A DNA stretch of 64,000 bases from Accumulibacter sp. Lineage in GTDB: Bacteria; Pseudomonadota; Gammaproteobacteria; Burkholderiales; Rhodocyclaceae. Both the position numbers and the translations under genes were made by a program. The notes below the pieces were generated by a model. It was not told the DNA's origin. It saw only the letters and a list, made by a program, of their open reading frames with translations, and searched no databases. The stretch is taken from positions 46,303 to 110,302 of the forward strand of contig NZ_JAPUVI010000002.1 in NCBI RefSeq assembly GCF_029255285.1, given 5' to 3'. Positions within the stretch are counted from its first letter, which is position 1. The number at the start of each line of letters is the position of its first letter. Positions 1 to 11,119 of this stretch are shown piece by piece.

Positions 1-326
1 CACCGCTGTCGGGACGGGTTTTGATCGTCGACGACGTGATCTCGGCCGGAACATCGGTTCGCGAATCGGTCGAACTGATTCGCGCCGCCGGGGCGACGCC
101 CTGCGGTGTGGTGATCGCTCTCGATCGCATGGAAAGGGGGAGCGGCGAGCTGTCCGCCGTGCAAGAGGTTAGGCGCGACTACGGTATGCCGGTTCTTGCC
201 GTCGCCACGCTCGACGATCTGCTGGCTTTTCTGCACCAGGAAGGCGCGCCGAGCGACGAACTGCGCGCGAGGGCCGCTTCGGTGGCACGCTATCGGCGGG
301 AGTACGGCGTTGCGCCGAACACCTGA
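1..326 (+). CDS. pyrE: Orotate phosphoribosyltransferase, C-terminal part
   Basis: The frame is open at the left edge (first full codon at base 3), so only about the last 107 residues of a protein usually near 215 residues are present. It carries the PRPP-binding loop LIVDDVISAGTSV with the paired acidic residues expected of type I phosphoribosyltransferases, followed by the helix and strand ending in GMPVLAVATLDDLLAFL that is typical of bacterial PyrE. The enzyme joins orotate to PRPP to give OMP in pyrimidine synthesis. The stop lies inside the start region of the next gene, so the two are probably co-transcribed. Confidence 0.93.
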   Translation, partial: PLSGRVLIVDDVISAGTSVRESVELIRAAGATPCGVVIALDRMERGSGELSAVQEVRRDYGMPVLAVATLDDLLAFLHQEGAPSDELRARAASVARYRREYGVAPNT

Positions 327-939
327 AGCCCTTCTTCTCTTGCTGCTCAGCTTGGCCGCTGCCGGAGCGAGCAGCGCTGGCCCGCGGATTTTCTGCTGTC
401 ACGATGAGTCGGGCAAACAACTGTGCGGCGATATTTTGCCGTCTGCCTGTTATGGGCGTGCCTATCGGGAACTGGGTGATTCCGGCCGCACGGCGCGCCA
501 GGTGGACGCGCCGCTGACCGCCGAGCAGCGTGCTCAGCGAGCAGCGGAGGAACAACGGCGCAAGGAGCAGGAGCGCGTGCTCAACGAGCAGAAGCGGAAG
601 GATCTGGCGCTGCTCAACACCTACTCCAGTGAGAAGGACATCGAATTGATGCGCGGCCGCGCCGAGCGCGACCTGGCGGCGGCGATCAAGGCGGCCGAAG
701 ACCGCATCGTCGAAATTCGCCGACAGCGCAAGAAGTACGAGGACGAGGCGGAGTTCTACCGGAATCGGCAGTTGCCGGCGGAGGTGGCCAAGGGCTTGCG
801 CGATGCCGATTTCGAGATCGGCGCGCAGGAGTCGGTGATCGAATCGAAGAAGCGCGACCAGGAAACAATGCGCGCGAAGTACGACGAGGATTTGCGCCGT
901 TACCGCGAACTCTCCAGGCGGCCCACGGCGCGTCCCTGA
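310..939 (+). CDS. DUF4124-like exported protein with long coiled coil
   Basis: A 209-residue protein. I chose the TTG at 310 because GGGAG lies at 298-302, seven bases upstream, and because the product then starts with a signal peptide (RRTPEALLLLLLSLAAAG, cleavage likely near residue 22). The mature N-terminus has the short Cys-containing, IFCCHDESGK type motif and the 'CYGRAYREL' stretch seen in DUF4124 proteins. From about residue 65 to the end it is charged, Glu/Arg/Lys-rich and probably a coiled coil. It overlaps pyrE by 17 bases. Its job is unknown; a periplasmic or envelope role is inferred only from the signal peptide. An open frame continues upstream to 196 but that part is antisense-like filler over pyrE. 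Confidence 0.75.
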   Translation: MRRTPEALLLLLLSLAAAGASSAGPRIFCCHDESGKQLCGDILPSACYGRAYRELGDSGRTARQVDAPLTAEQRAQRAAEEQRRKEQERVLNEQKRKDLALLNTYSSEKDIELMRGRAERDLAAAIKAAEDRIVEIRRQRKKYEDEAEFYRNRQLPAEVAKGLRDADFEIGAQESVIESKKRDQETMRAKYDEDLRRYRELSRRPTARP

Positions 940-982
940 GTCAGCCTGCGCCGCGGGCGGCGGATATCCTGGCGCACAGCGG

Positions 983-2443
983 CTAGGAAGTTGAGGTCAG
1001 TTTTCGCCGCAACAGTTCGCTGATCCGCTGTGGGTTGGCCTTGCCCCGGGTCGCTTTCATGGCTTGACCGATAAGCGCGTTGAACGCCTTTTCCTTGCCC
1101 GCCCGGTATTCGGTGACCATCGCCGGGTTGGCGGAGACGACCTCGTCGATCAGCGTTTCCAGGGCGTCCTGGTCCGTGATCTGCTGCAGACCCTGCCGGG
1201 CAATGATCTCGTCGGCTGACTCGCCTTCGCCGTTCCACAGGGCATCGAAAACCTTCTTCGCGAGGCTGTTCGAAATCGTCCCGTCGCCGATGCGCGCTAT
1301 CAGGCCACCGAGTTGTTGCGCCGAGACCGGCGACTGGCCAATGTCGTAGTCCTCCCTGTTGAGGCGGGCGGCCAGGTCGACCATTACCCAGTTGGCGCAG
1401 AGCTTGGCATTCGCGCTGCCGGCAGCGGCGACGACAGCTTCGTAGTAGCGCGCGGAGTCGAGCGATGCCGTCAAAATCCTCGCGTCGTAGGCCGAGAGAC
1501 CGTAATCGGAGACCAACTGATCGCGTTTGGCGGCCGGCAACACGGGCATTTGCAGGCGTACCCGGTCGATCCACGGCTGATCGATGACCAGCGGCAAGAG
1601 ATCGGGATCGGGGAAATAGCGATAGTCGTGCGCGTCTTCCTTGCTGCGCATGGCTCGTGTTTCGCCGCTCAGCGGGTCGAACAGCACTGTCGCTTGCTCG
1701 ATGTGGCCGCCCTCTTCGAGCGTCGCGATCTGCCACTGTACCTCGTAGTCGATCGCCTGCTGCATGAAGCGAAACGAGTTCAGATTCTTGATTTCGCGTC
1801 GGGTTCCGAAGGCGGTCCGGCCGCGCGGGCGTACCGAGACGTTGGCGTCGCAGCGGAACGAGCCCTCCTGCATATTGCCGTCGCAGATCCCGATCCAGCG
1901 CACCAGGGCATGCAAGGCTCGTGCGTAAGCGACGGCTTCGGCCGCCGAGCGCATGTCGGGTTCGCTGACGATTTCCAGCAAAGGGGTTCCGGCACGGTTG
2001 AGATCGATGCCCGACTTGCCGCGGAACTGAGGACCCAATTCCTCATGCAGCGACTTGCCGGCATCTTCCTCGAGGTGGGCTCGCGTCAGGTGAACGACCT
2101 TCTCCGTTTCTGCTACCTGAATCGCCAGCCGGCCGCCGATGACCACCGGCAGTTCGTATTGGCTGATCTGATAACCCTTCGGCAGATCGGGGTAAAAGTA
2201 GTTCTTGCGCGCAAAGACCGATCGTGGAGCGATTTCGGCATCGACGGCAAGGCCGAAGCGGATGGCGCACTCGACCGCCGCCCGGTTGAGAACCGGCAGG
2301 ACGCCGGGCAGCGCAATGTCGACCGCGTTGGCCTGAACGTTCGGTACGGCGCCGAAGGCCGTCGGACTACCCGAGAATATCTTGGATTGGGTAGACAATT
2401 GCGCGTGCGTCTCGATGCCGATGACGACTTCCCATTGTTTCAT
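983..2443 (-). CDS. gatB: Asp-tRNA(Asn)/Glu-tRNA(Gln) amidotransferase subunit B
   Basis: A 486-residue protein, the usual GatB length. It begins [16 protein letters not shown], the conserved GatB N-terminus, and carries the signature [13 protein letters not shown] in the first quarter. The C-terminal 150 residues form the helical YqeY-like tail domain that grips the tRNA. GatB is the kinase/transferase subunit that activates Glu-tRNA(Gln) or Asp-tRNA(Asn) and passes the ammonia from GatA. I prefer the ATG at 2443 (AGAAAG six bases upstream) to a TTG seven codons earlier. It follows gatA by 93 bases on the same strand. Confidence 0.97.
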   Translation of the reverse strand: MKQWEVVIGIETHAQLSTQSKIFSGSPTAFGAVPNVQANAVDIALPGVLPVLNRAAVECAIRFGLAVDAEIAPRSVFARKNYFYPDLPKGYQISQYELPVVIGGRLAIQVAETEKVVHLTRAHLEEDAGKSLHEELGPQFRGKSGIDLNRAGTPLLEIVSEPDMRSAAEAVAYARALHALVRWIGICDGNMQEGSFRCDANVSVRPRGRTAFGTRREIKNLNSFRFMQQAIDYEVQWQIATLEEGGHIEQATVLFDPLSGETRAMRSKEDAHDYRYFPDPDLLPLVIDQPWIDRVRLQMPVLPAAKRDQLVSDYGLSAYDARILTASLDSARYYEAVVAAAGSANAKLCANWVMVDLAARLNREDYDIGQSPVSAQQLGGLIARIGDGTISNSLAKKVFDALWNGEGESADEIIARQGLQQITDQDALETLIDEVVSANPAMVTEYRAGKEKAFNALIGQAMKATRGKANPQRISELLRRKLTSTS

Positions 2444-2536
2444 CGCGGCTTTCTCGCTATTCAAGGACAGACTATGCCGGCCGGTGCACGCCGGTACGAG
2501 CGGGCACGGGAGCGGTGCTGACGAGACTCCGCCGGA

Positions 2537-4021
2537 TCACGTGGCCGAGCACTCGCCGAAACCGGTCGGCGATTTCAGGTGCCAGTCGCTGGCTTGCTGA
2601 TAACGGTGTGCCACGTCGAGCAGTCTGGCCTCGTCGAAATAGTTGCCGATCAGTTGCAGTCCGACCGGCAGCTCGCCGGCTAAGCCGCAGGGAATCGAAA
2701 TTCCCGGCAGGCCGGCCAGGTTGACGGCAATAGTGTAAATGTCCGAGAGGTACATCTGCACCGGATCAGCCGCTTTTTCCCCGAGTCGGAAAGCGGTGCT
2801 GGGGCTCGTCGGCCCGGCAATCACGTCGCATTGCCGGAAGGCCTCGACGAAGTCGTTCGCAATCAGGCGGCGAATGCGCTGCGCCTGCAGGTAGTAGGCG
2901 TCGTAGTAGCCATGCGACAGGACATACGTGCCGATCAGGATGCGCCGCTTGACCTCGGCGCCAAACCCTTGAGCGCGAGTCTTGCAATACATGTCGTCGA
3001 GATCACGATAATCGCTGGCTCGATGGCCGTAGCGAACACCATCGAAGCGCGCCAGATTGGAACTGGCTTCGGCCGGTGCGATCACGTAGTACGCGGCGAC
3101 CGAAAGCGACATGTTCGGCAGGCGGATGGCGACCGTATCGGCACCCAGTGAGCGGTACTCGGCGAGCGCGGCATCGACCTGCTTCATCACTTCCGGATGA
3201 CAACCGTCGCCAAAGAACTCCGCTGGCAGACCGATCTTCAGTCCGGCCAGGGGCCGCGCGCCGGAGGCGGTGTTGATTGCCCGGCTGTAGTCCTCGGTCG
3301 GCCGGTCGAGGCTGGTCGAATCGCGTTCGTCGAAGCCGGCCATGGCGTTGAGCAGTATGGCGCAATCGGCTGCCGAACGACCCAGAGGGCCCGCCTGGTC
3401 GAGTGAAGAGGCAAAAGCAATCATTCCGTAGCGGGAAACGACGCCATAAGTGGGCTTCATCCCCGTCAGGCCGCATAGCGCGGCCGGTTGCCGGATCGAG
3501 CCGCCGGTATCGGTACCGGTCGCCGCTGGTGCGAGACGGGCGGCGACGGCGGCCGCTGAGCCGCCGGAGGAGCCGCCAGGAACACATTCCGGCTGCCAGG
3601 GGTTTCTGACCGCTCCATAGAACGACGTTTCGTTCGACGAACCCATGGCGAACTCATCCATGTTCGTCTTGCCGAGCAACACCGCGCCCGCCGCCTTGAA
3701 GCGGGCGATCACCGTCGCATCGTAGGGGCTGACGAAGTTGCTCAGCATTTTCGACCCGCAGGTGGTGAGCCAGTCCTTGGCGCAAAAGATGTCCTTGTGT
3801 GCCAGCGGGATTCCGGTCAGCGGGCCGCCATCGCCACGCGCCAGTCGCTCGTCGGCGGCACGTGCCTGAGCCAGGCTGGCGGCCGGGTCGACGGTGATGA
3901 AGGCATTGAGTTGCGGATTGTGGCGGCTGATGCGGTCGAGATACAGTCGAGTCAGCTCGACGCTGGAAATCCGCTTCGTGGCCAGCGCGCGTGCGAGATC
4001 AGTGAGGTTGCGTTCGATCAT
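2537..4021 (-). CDS. gatA: Asp-tRNA(Asn)/Glu-tRNA(Gln) amidotransferase subunit A
   Basis: A 494-residue amidase-signature protein. The Ser-cisSer-Lys catalytic triad can be placed at Lys76 (AHKDIF), Ser151 ([10 protein letters not shown]) and Ser175 ([12 protein letters not shown]); the 24-residue spacing between the two serines is the family spacing. GatA hydrolyses glutamine and channels ammonia to GatB for transamidation of mischarged tRNAs. The ATG overlaps the gatC stop in an ATGA, so gatC-gatA are translationally coupled. Length and motifs are complete. Confidence 0.97.
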   Translation of the reverse strand: MIERNLTDLARALATKRISSVELTRLYLDRISRHNPQLNAFITVDPAASLAQARAADERLARGDGGPLTGIPLAHKDIFCAKDWLTTCGSKMLSNFVSPYDATVIARFKAAGAVLLGKTNMDEFAMGSSNETSFYGAVRNPWQPECVPGGSSGGSAAAVAARLAPAATGTDTGGSIRQPAALCGLTGMKPTYGVVSRYGMIAFASSLDQAGPLGRSAADCAILLNAMAGFDERDSTSLDRPTEDYSRAINTASGARPLAGLKIGLPAEFFGDGCHPEVMKQVDAALAEYRSLGADTVAIRLPNMSLSVAAYYVIAPAEASSNLARFDGVRYGHRASDYRDLDDMYCKTRAQGFGAEVKRRILIGTYVLSHGYYDAYYLQAQRIRRLIANDFVEAFRQCDVIAGPTSPSTAFRLGEKAADPVQMYLSDIYTIAVNLAGLPGISIPCGLAGELPVGLQLIGNYFDEARLLDVAHRYQQASDWHLKSPTGFGECSAT

Positions 4022-4314
4022 TCGATAACCTTCGGCACGAGATAGAGGCCCGCCTCGGTTTCCGGTGCCACGGCCTGAAAGGTGGTCCGCTGTTCAAGTT
4101 GATCAGTTTCGCTGACACGGTCGGGACGCAGGCGTTGCGCGACATCCTGCGCATGTGCCATCGGCTCGACACCCTGGGTATCGACCGCCTGCATCGTTTC
4201 GATCAGGGCGAAAATCTCGTTCAGGTGGCAGAGCGTGTCGTGTGCCTCGGCTTCGCTGAGTTCGATCCGCGCCAGGTGGGCGACGCGATGGACCTGTTCT
4301 GGGGTGAGCGACAT
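4018..4314 (-). CDS. gatC: Asp-tRNA(Asn)/Glu-tRNA(Gln) amidotransferase subunit C
   Basis: A 98-residue protein beginning [17 protein letters not shown], the standard GatC N-terminus, and ending with the conserved YLVPKVIE tail that wraps around GatA. It is a structural belt holding GatA and GatB together. The ATG at 4314 is preferred; a TTG three codons upstream is also in frame. It is the first gene of gatC-gatA-gatB and diverges from mreB, with about 100 bases between them. Confidence 0.95.
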   Translation of the reverse strand: MSLTPEQVHRVAHLARIELSEAEAHDTLCHLNEIFALIETMQAVDTQGVEPMAHAQDVAQRLRPDRVSETDQLEQRTTFQAVAPETEAGLYLVPKVIE

Positions 4315-4335
4315 GGTGGCCAAATCACTGAGGTG

Positions 4336-5462
<1,127 letters not shown>

Positions 5463-5510
5463 CCTCGAGCGGCGCCTTCGCCGCGCGTCGCCAGCTTCGA
5501 TGTCTGACTG

Positions 5511-6443
5511 ATGGATCACCAGCCGCCACCGTTCTTCAAGCGCGGGCCGGCACCCGTGGCATTGCTCTCGTTCTACGTCGCTCTGTCGGCTGTGCTGCTG
5601 ATTGTCGATGCGCGTCTGCAGACCCTGGAAGTGCTGCGCCAGGCCTTGTCGATGTTTACCCACCCGGCGCAGCAGTTCGCTCACCTGCCGGCACAGGTGA
5701 TCGACAATGCTACTGACTACTTTGTCAGCCTGGCGCGCCTGCAGGAAGAAAATGCCCAGTTGAAGCGTGGTCGGCTCGACAACGTCACCACCTTGCTTCG
5801 AACCCGGCAACTCGAGGTCGAGAACGAGCGCTTGCGCAAACTGCTTGGCGTCAAAGAACGCCAGCAGGCAAGCGGCCAAGTGGCACAGATTCTTTACGCG
5901 GCGCGTGATCCGTACTCGCGGCGCATCGTCGTCGACAAAGGTCAGCAGGACAAGGTGGTCGCCGGGCAGCCGGTCATCGATGATGCCGGTATCGTCGGCC
6001 AGGTGACTCGGGTATACCCCTTCGTCGCCGAAGTGACCCTGATTACCGACAAGGAACAGGCGGTCCCGGTGCAGATCGTGCGTACCGGTTTGCGTTCGGT
6101 CGTCTTCGGTCTCGGGAACGGACAACTCGAGTTACGTTTTCTGCCGGCCAACGCCGACGTCCAGAATGGCGATGTCCTGGTGACATCAGGTCTCGATGGC
6201 GTTTTCCTGCCCGGTTTCCCGGTCGCCAAGGTGGTGCACATCGAACGCGACACCTCCTACTCGTTCGCCAGGATCTTCTGTATGCCGCTCGCCGGCGTCG
6301 AGAATTTCAGCGAAGTCATGGTCCTCGAGCCGCGCCCGGCTCTTGCCTTGCCCGAGGAACTGGCGCGCGAGGCCGCGCGTCGGGATGCCAAGCCCGGGGC
6401 GAAGTCGGGGCCGGCGAAGAAGAAGCGCATAAAAAGGGATTGA
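5511..6443 (+). CDS. mreC: Rod shape-determining protein MreC
   Basis: A 310-residue bitopic protein: short cytoplasmic start, one membrane helix at about residues 14-34, a coiled coil around 70-115 (RLQEENAQLKRG...ENERLRKLLGVK), then the periplasmic beta domain of MreC with YSRRIVVDKG and GIVGQVTRVYP. It links MreB to PBP2 and RodA and favours the active form of PBP2. The C-terminus is an unusually basic Lys/Arg tail (about residues 290-310). It sits 48 bases after mreB. Confidence 0.95.
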   Translation: MDHQPPPFFKRGPAPVALLSFYVALSAVLLIVDARLQTLEVLRQALSMFTHPAQQFAHLPAQVIDNATDYFVSLARLQEENAQLKRGRLDNVTTLLRTRQLEVENERLRKLLGVKERQQASGQVAQILYAARDPYSRRIVVDKGQQDKVVAGQPVIDDAGIVGQVTRVYPFVAEVTLITDKEQAVPVQIVRTGLRSVVFGLGNGQLELRFLPANADVQNGDVLVTSGLDGVFLPGFPVAKVVHIERDTSYSFARIFCMPLAGVENFSEVMVLEPRPALALPEELAREAARRDAKPGAKSGPAKKKRIKRD

Positions 6444-6447
6444 GCAA

Positions 6448-6969
6448 GTGCAGACCAGTTACTCATCGTCGCGTATCCTGCTGCCGGTTCGGCCGTGGTT
6501 CATCGGTGTCAGCCTGCTGATCGCACTGCTGCTGAATTTTCTGCCCACGGTCGCGTCGCCCGGCGTGCCCGACTGGCTGGCCCTGGTGATCGTTTTCTGG
6601 AGCGTTCGCGAGCCGCGCCGCGTGGGCATGGGTCTGGCCTTTCTGTTCGGTCTGGCGATGGACGTTGCCGACGCCAGTCTGCTTGGGCAGCACGCACTGG
6701 CCTATGTTCTCGCGGCTTACGGCGGGTCGTCACTGTCAAGGCGAATTCTGTGGTTTCCGCTCGGACAGCAAGCCTTGCACGTCTTTCCCTTGCTGCTGCT
6801 GGTGCAGTTTGTTCAGCTTTGCGTGCGCACCCTGGTCGGTGCCGATTTTCCAGGCTTGGTCTACTTTCTCGGACCCTTGCTGGCCGCACTGTTGTGGCCC
6901 TTGCTGACCTTCCTTCTCCTGCTGCCGCAGCACCAACCGGTGGATCGCGATGCCAATCGGCCTCTGTAG
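6448..6969 (+). CDS. mreD: Rod shape-determining protein MreD
   Basis: A 173-residue polytopic membrane protein with about five hydrophobic segments and the MreD-typical DWLALVIVFWSVREPRRVG stretch near residue 45, followed by GLAMDVADASLLGQHAL. The start is GTG at 6448, four bases after the mreC stop, with GAGCAAG in front. MreD is an inner-membrane partner of MreC in the elongasome. Identification rests on position and topology plus the conserved first loop. Confidence 0.93.
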   Translation: MQTSYSSSRILLPVRPWFIGVSLLIALLLNFLPTVASPGVPDWLALVIVFWSVREPRRVGMGLAFLFGLAMDVADASLLGQHALAYVLAAYGGSSLSRRILWFPLGQQALHVFPLLLLVQFVQLCVRTLVGADFPGLVYFLGPLLAALLWPLLTFLLLLPQHQPVDRDANRPL

Positions 6970-7058
6970 TCCGCTAAACCTGCTTCGCGCCGGCCGACTT
7001 CGGCGGCGGGTTTCGTATCGGCGGTCGCCGGTGCCTTGCCGTCCTTGAGGGTCCAGGC

Positions 7059-8954
7059 TTGCGCGCTGGTCAATCGTCGCTCAACGCACCGGATCGGGAA
7101 CTCGACCGTTTCCGCTTCCGGGTCGCGCTGGCCGGAGTCGCGGTGGTCGCTGCGTTCGTCCTGCTCGTCAGCCGCTTTTTCCACCTGCAGGTCGTTCAGC
7201 ACGACTATTACACGACGCGCGCCGAGGACAATCGGATCTCACTCGTTCCCATCGTTCCCAATCGGGGGGTGATCGTCGACAGCAAGGGAGTCGTCCTGGC
7301 GCGCAACTACTCGGCCTTTACGCTCGAGATCACGCCGTCCAAGGTCGACGATCTCGATGCCACGATCGATGGCCTGAGCAAGGTGATCGAAATCCAGCCC
7401 AAGGATCGCAAACGTTTCCGCCGGTTGCTCGAAGAGAGCAAGACGTTCGAAAGCCTGCCGATTCGCTCGCGCCTCAGTGAGGAAGAAGTGGCCCGCTTTG
7501 CCGCTCATCGTTACCGTTTTCCCGGCGTCGAGGTCAAGGCGCGCCTCTTCCGCCAGTACCCGCTTGGCGCGGTAGCGTCGCACGCCATCGGTTATATCAG
7601 CCGAATCAACAAGCGTGACATGGAAGTCATCGAAGAAAGCGAGCAGGCAGCAAACTACAAGGGCACCGACCACATTGGCAAGACCGGTATCGAGCAGAAG
7701 TATGAATTCGAGTTGCACGGCGAGACGGGCTACGAGCAGGTCGAGATCGACGCCGGCGGCAGGGCGATCAGGAACCTCTCGCGGACAGCACCGGTGCAGG
7801 GCAACAACTTGACGTTGACGCTCGACAGTCGTTTGCAGGAGATGGCCGAAAAGGCATTCGGCGACCGTCGCGGCGCCTTGGTGGCGATCGAGCCGTCGAC
7901 CGGTGGCATCCTGGCGCTCGTGTCCACGCCCACTTTCGACCCCAATCTCTTCATCGACGGCATTCGCACCGACGACTGGGATGCACTCAACAACTCGCCC
8001 GACAGACCCTTGCTCAACCGCGCACTCAACGGGGCGTATCCGCCGGGCTCGACCTTCAAACCATTCATGGCGCTGGCGGCACTCGAGACCGGCAAGCGCA
8101 CACCCGGACAAACGATCTCCGACCCCGGCTTCTTCAACTTCGGTGGACATCAGTTTCGCGACGACAAGAAAGGCGGCCACGGACAGGTCGACATGTACAA
8201 GTCGATCGTCCATTCCTGCGATACCTACTACTACGTGCTGGCCAACGACATGGGGATCGACAGCATCGCACGTTTCATGGGCCAGCTGGGTTTCGGACAG
8301 CGCACCGGGGTGGACATCGAGGGCGAATCGGAGGGAGTCCTGCCTTCGCCCGAATGGAAGAAGCGCCGTTTCAGGCGACCCGAGCAACAGAAGTGGTTCG
8401 CCGGCGAAACGGTGTCGATCGGCATCGGTCAGGGCTACAACGCGTACACGCCGATTCAGCTGGCGCAGGCGATGGCCACCGTCGCCAACAACGGCGTGAT
8501 GTTTCGCCCGCACCTTGTGCGCTACATTACGGATAGCCGTAGCGGCGAGAAAACGATGATCGAGCCCGAGCCGTTACGTGTTCTGCCGTGGAAGCGTCAG
8601 CATGTAGAGGTGATCAAGAAGGCAATGGTTGGAGTCAATACCCAGGGTACTGGCGCGCGCGCCTTTGCCGGTGCTGGCTATGTATCCGGCGGCAAGACCG
8701 GAACGGCGCAGGTTTTCAGCCTCAAGGGCGCCGACTACAAGGCTTCGAGGGTGAAGAAGGAGTTGCGTGATCATGCGCTGTTCATCGCTTTCGCGCCGGT
8801 CGATCAGCCGAAAATAGCGCTTGCCGTGCTGGTCGAAAACGGCGGCTTCGGTGCCCAGTCGGCGGCGCCGATCGCGCGCATGGTTTTCGATTACTACCTG
8901 CTGGGTAAACTGCCCAAGGGCGCCGCTCCCGAAGACGATGTGGAGGACGATTAG
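7059..8954 (+). CDS. mrdA: Penicillin-binding protein 2, elongasome transpeptidase
   Basis: A 631-residue class B PBP. A single membrane anchor lies near residues 24-46, followed by the pedestal domain (NRISLVPIVPNRGVIVD) and the transpeptidase domain with catalytic Ser331-Thr-Phe-Lys334 (PPGSTFKP), the SxN-type motif as Ser-Cys-Asp in HSCDTYYY, and Lys546-Thr-Gly. It cross-links peptidoglycan during lateral growth. The start is a TTG at 7059 with GAGGG eight to nine bases upstream; no ATG in frame keeps the membrane helix. The SCD in place of SxN is usual for PBP2. It lies between mreD and rodA. Confidence 0.95.
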   Translation: MRAGQSSLNAPDRELDRFRFRVALAGVAVVAAFVLLVSRFFHLQVVQHDYYTTRAEDNRISLVPIVPNRGVIVDSKGVVLARNYSAFTLEITPSKVDDLDATIDGLSKVIEIQPKDRKRFRRLLEESKTFESLPIRSRLSEEEVARFAAHRYRFPGVEVKARLFRQYPLGAVASHAIGYISRINKRDMEVIEESEQAANYKGTDHIGKTGIEQKYEFELHGETGYEQVEIDAGGRAIRNLSRTAPVQGNNLTLTLDSRLQEMAEKAFGDRRGALVAIEPSTGGILALVSTPTFDPNLFIDGIRTDDWDALNNSPDRPLLNRALNGAYPPGSTFKPFMALAALETGKRTPGQTISDPGFFNFGGHQFRDDKKGGHGQVDMYKSIVHSCDTYYYVLANDMGIDSIARFMGQLGFGQRTGVDIEGESEGVLPSPEWKKRRFRRPEQQKWFAGETVSIGIGQGYNAYTPIQLAQAMATVANNGVMFRPHLVRYITDSRSGEKTMIEPEPLRVLPWKRQHVEVIKKAMVGVNTQGTGARAFAGAGYVSGGKTGTAQVFSLKGADYKASRVKKELRDHALFIAFAPVDQPKIALAVLVENGGFGAQSAAPIARMVFDYYLLGKLPKGAAPEDDVEDD

Positions 8955-8957
8955 CCG

Positions 8958-10064
8958 ATGCTCCATTCGTTTCTGCTGCGTGCTCGAAAGCGTCTGGTCG
9001 AACATCTGGACGTGCCCTTGCTGCTGGTGACTGCAGCATTGATGGCCACCGGGCTGGCGACGGTCTATAGCGCCACTTACGATGCCAGCAATCGCGTCCT
9101 GGGGCAAGCGCTGAACATGGCGGTGGGGCTTTGCGCGATGTGGGCTGTGGCGCAGTTGCCGCCGCAGAAACTGATGCGCTTCGGTGTCCCGCTCTACATC
9201 CTCGGCGTGATCCTGCTGATTCTCGTCTTCATTTTCGGGGTCAAGGTGAATGGTGCGCGGCGCTGGTTGTCGCTCGGTTTCACGCGCATCCAGCCGTCCG
9301 AACTCCTGAAACTCGGCGTGCCGCTGATGCTTGCCTGGTACTTTCATAAGCACGAGGCGCTGTTGACGTTTCGCCACTATGTAGTCGCCGGCCTGTTGCT
9401 CCTGCTGCCGTTTGCGCTGATCGCCAAGCAACCTGACCTTGGAACGGCGATTCTCGTCGGCGCGGCCGGCTTCTACGTCCTTTTTTTTGCCGGCCTGCCA
9501 TGGCGGGTGATCATCGGACTCGCCGGCGCTGCCGCTGCCGCGGCGCCTTTCGTGTGGACCCTGCTGCACGACTATCAGCGCAAACGCATTCTGACCTTGA
9601 TCGATCCGAGCAGCGATCCGCTGGGTTCGGGCTATCACATCATTCAGTCGACCATTGCCATAGGGTCCGGTGGTAGTTTCGGCAAGGGCTGGCTGGCCGG
9701 TACCCAGACGCACCTCGAGTTCATCCCCGAGCGGCACACCGACTTCATCTTTGCCGTTTTTGCCGAAGAGCGCGGTTTGCTCGGCAACGCCGTCCTGGTC
9801 ATGCTGTACCTTCTGCTGGTCGGTCGTGGCCTGATGATCACCGCCAATGCTTCGACGCTTTTCGCCCGCGTGATGGCCGGATCGATCACCCTGAGCCTGT
9901 TTACCTACGCTTTTGTCAACATGGGGATGGTGAGTGGCATTCTGCCCGTGGTCGGCGTTCCCCTGCCGTTCATGAGTTACGGTGGAACCGCACTGGTAAC
10001 GCTGTCGATCGGCATCGGGATCCTGATGAGCATCCAGACGCATCGCATGCTGGTCAGGCAATGA
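8958..10064 (+). CDS. rodA: Peptidoglycan glycosyltransferase RodA (SEDS family)
   Basis: A 368-residue membrane protein with about ten transmembrane helices. The SEDS signatures are present: GARRWLSLGFTRIQPSEL, KQPDLGTA, ERHTDFIFAVFAEE (with the functionally essential Asp) and VVGVPLPFMSYGGTA. RodA polymerises lipid II and works with PBP2, whose gene ends three bases upstream. GAGGA ahead of the ATG at 8958 is the probable ribosome site. It overlaps rlpA by ATGA. Confidence 0.96.
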   Translation: MLHSFLLRARKRLVEHLDVPLLLVTAALMATGLATVYSATYDASNRVLGQALNMAVGLCAMWAVAQLPPQKLMRFGVPLYILGVILLILVFIFGVKVNGARRWLSLGFTRIQPSELLKLGVPLMLAWYFHKHEALLTFRHYVVAGLLLLLPFALIAKQPDLGTAILVGAAGFYVLFFAGLPWRVIIGLAGAAAAAAPFVWTLLHDYQRKRILTLIDPSSDPLGSGYHIIQSTIAIGSGGSFGKGWLAGTQTHLEFIPERHTDFIFAVFAEERGLLGNAVLVMLYLLLVGRGLMITANASTLFARVMAGSITLSLFTYAFVNMGMVSGILPVVGVPLPFMSYGGTALVTLSIGIGILMSIQTHRMLVRQ

Positions 10065-11119
10065 GGCACCGGCAAGCGCGTTTCGCCGCTCACTGGCGCT
10101 GCGGGGTGGCGTGGCTGTCTGCCAGCTTGCTCGTCGCCTGCGGCGGCCAGCCGCCGAGGCCGCCGGAACCGTCGGCGCGGACGGCAGAGGCGCCACCCAC
10201 CGTCGGCAAGACGGCCAGAAAGTCGACGGTCGTTCAAAAACGCGGCGGCGCCTATTACAAGGACGACGGACCGGGCGACCAGATTCCCGACAACTTGGAC
10301 GAAATTCCCGATGCCCAGCCGAGATTGGAGCCGCTGCACCGCTTCGCCAATCGTCCATATATCGTTCTGGGCAAGGCCTATGAACCGCAGACCAGCCTCA
10401 GACCACATCGGGAGCGCGGCGTGGCGAGTTGGTACGGGAAGAAATTCCATGGCCAGAAGACGTCGATCGGCGAGCCCTACGACATGTTCTCGATGACCGC
10501 CGCTCACCCGACTTTGGCCATCCCCTCGTACGCGCGGGTGACCAACGTCGGCAACGGCAAGTCCGTGGTTGTGCGTGTCACCGACCGTGGCCCTTTCCAC
10601 GCCGATCGCGTCATCGACCTCTCCTACCTCGCTGCCTATCGCCTCGGCTACGTGGACAATGGCAGCGCCCTGGTCGACGTCGAGTCGATCTTGCCGGAAG
10701 GAGGATCGACGATGAGCTACGCCCAGTTGGCGCCGCTCGCCGGTTCGCTCAAGACTGTCGGTGCGTCGACGGAGCGCGACGAGATAGGGCTTCTGGCAAC
10801 GCAGCTGGGACTTGACAAGGCGGCCGCGCCGTCTGCAGCGCGGGAATCGACGTCAACGCCCGCGGCAGCGTCGTCATCGGCTGCCGCGCGGGGAGTCTTC
10901 CTGCAACTCGGCGCTTTCGCCAGTGTCGAGAACGCCGAAAGTTTGCGTTCCCATCTGACGCGCGAACTGGAGTGGCTCAGCGAGGGAATTCTGATCCATG
11001 CCGGTGGCGGCATGCACCGTGTTCATCTGGGCCCTTACCCGAGTCGTGTCGAGGCCGAAAAAGTGGCCGAGCGGATTCGCCTGGCGCTGGGCTACAAGCC
11101 GACTTTCGTAACGCGCTGA
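10061..11119 (+). CDS. rlpA: RlpA septal-ring lipoprotein with SPOR domain
   Basis: A 352-residue lipoprotein. The lipobox LLVAC puts the lipidated Cys at residue 27. The double-psi beta-barrel domain is at about 120-210 (GVASWYGKKFHGQKTS, AAHPTLAIPSYARVTN, VTDRGPFHADRVIDLS), and a C-terminal SPOR domain (about 275-350, FLQLGAFASVENAE ... VHLGPYPS) binds stripped glycan strands. In Pseudomonas this family is a lytic transglycosylase for daughter-cell separation. Its ATG overlaps the rodA stop. Its own stop lies within TGATCA, shared base to base with the stop of the opposing gene. Confidence 0.94.
   Translation: MRHRQARFAAHWRCGVAWLSASLLVACGGQPPRPPEPSARTAEAPPTVGKTARKSTVVQKRGGAYYKDDGPGDQIPDNLDEIPDAQPRLEPLHRFANRPYIVLGKAYEPQTSLRPHRERGVASWYGKKFHGQKTSIGEPYDMFSMTAAHPTLAIPSYARVTNVGNGKSVVVRVTDRGPFHADRVIDLSYLAAYRLGYVDNGSALVDVESILPEGGSTMSYAQLAPLAGSLKTVGASTERDEIGLLATQLGLDKAAAPSAARESTSTPAAASSSAAARGVFLQLGAFASVENAESLRSHLTRELEWLSEGILIHAGGGMHRVHLGPYPSRVEAEKVAERIRLALGYKPTFVTR

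Noticed and set aside
1313-2521. A 402-codon plus-strand frame over gatB
   Set aside because: Antisense shadow of a fully conserved gatB; no independent protein features.
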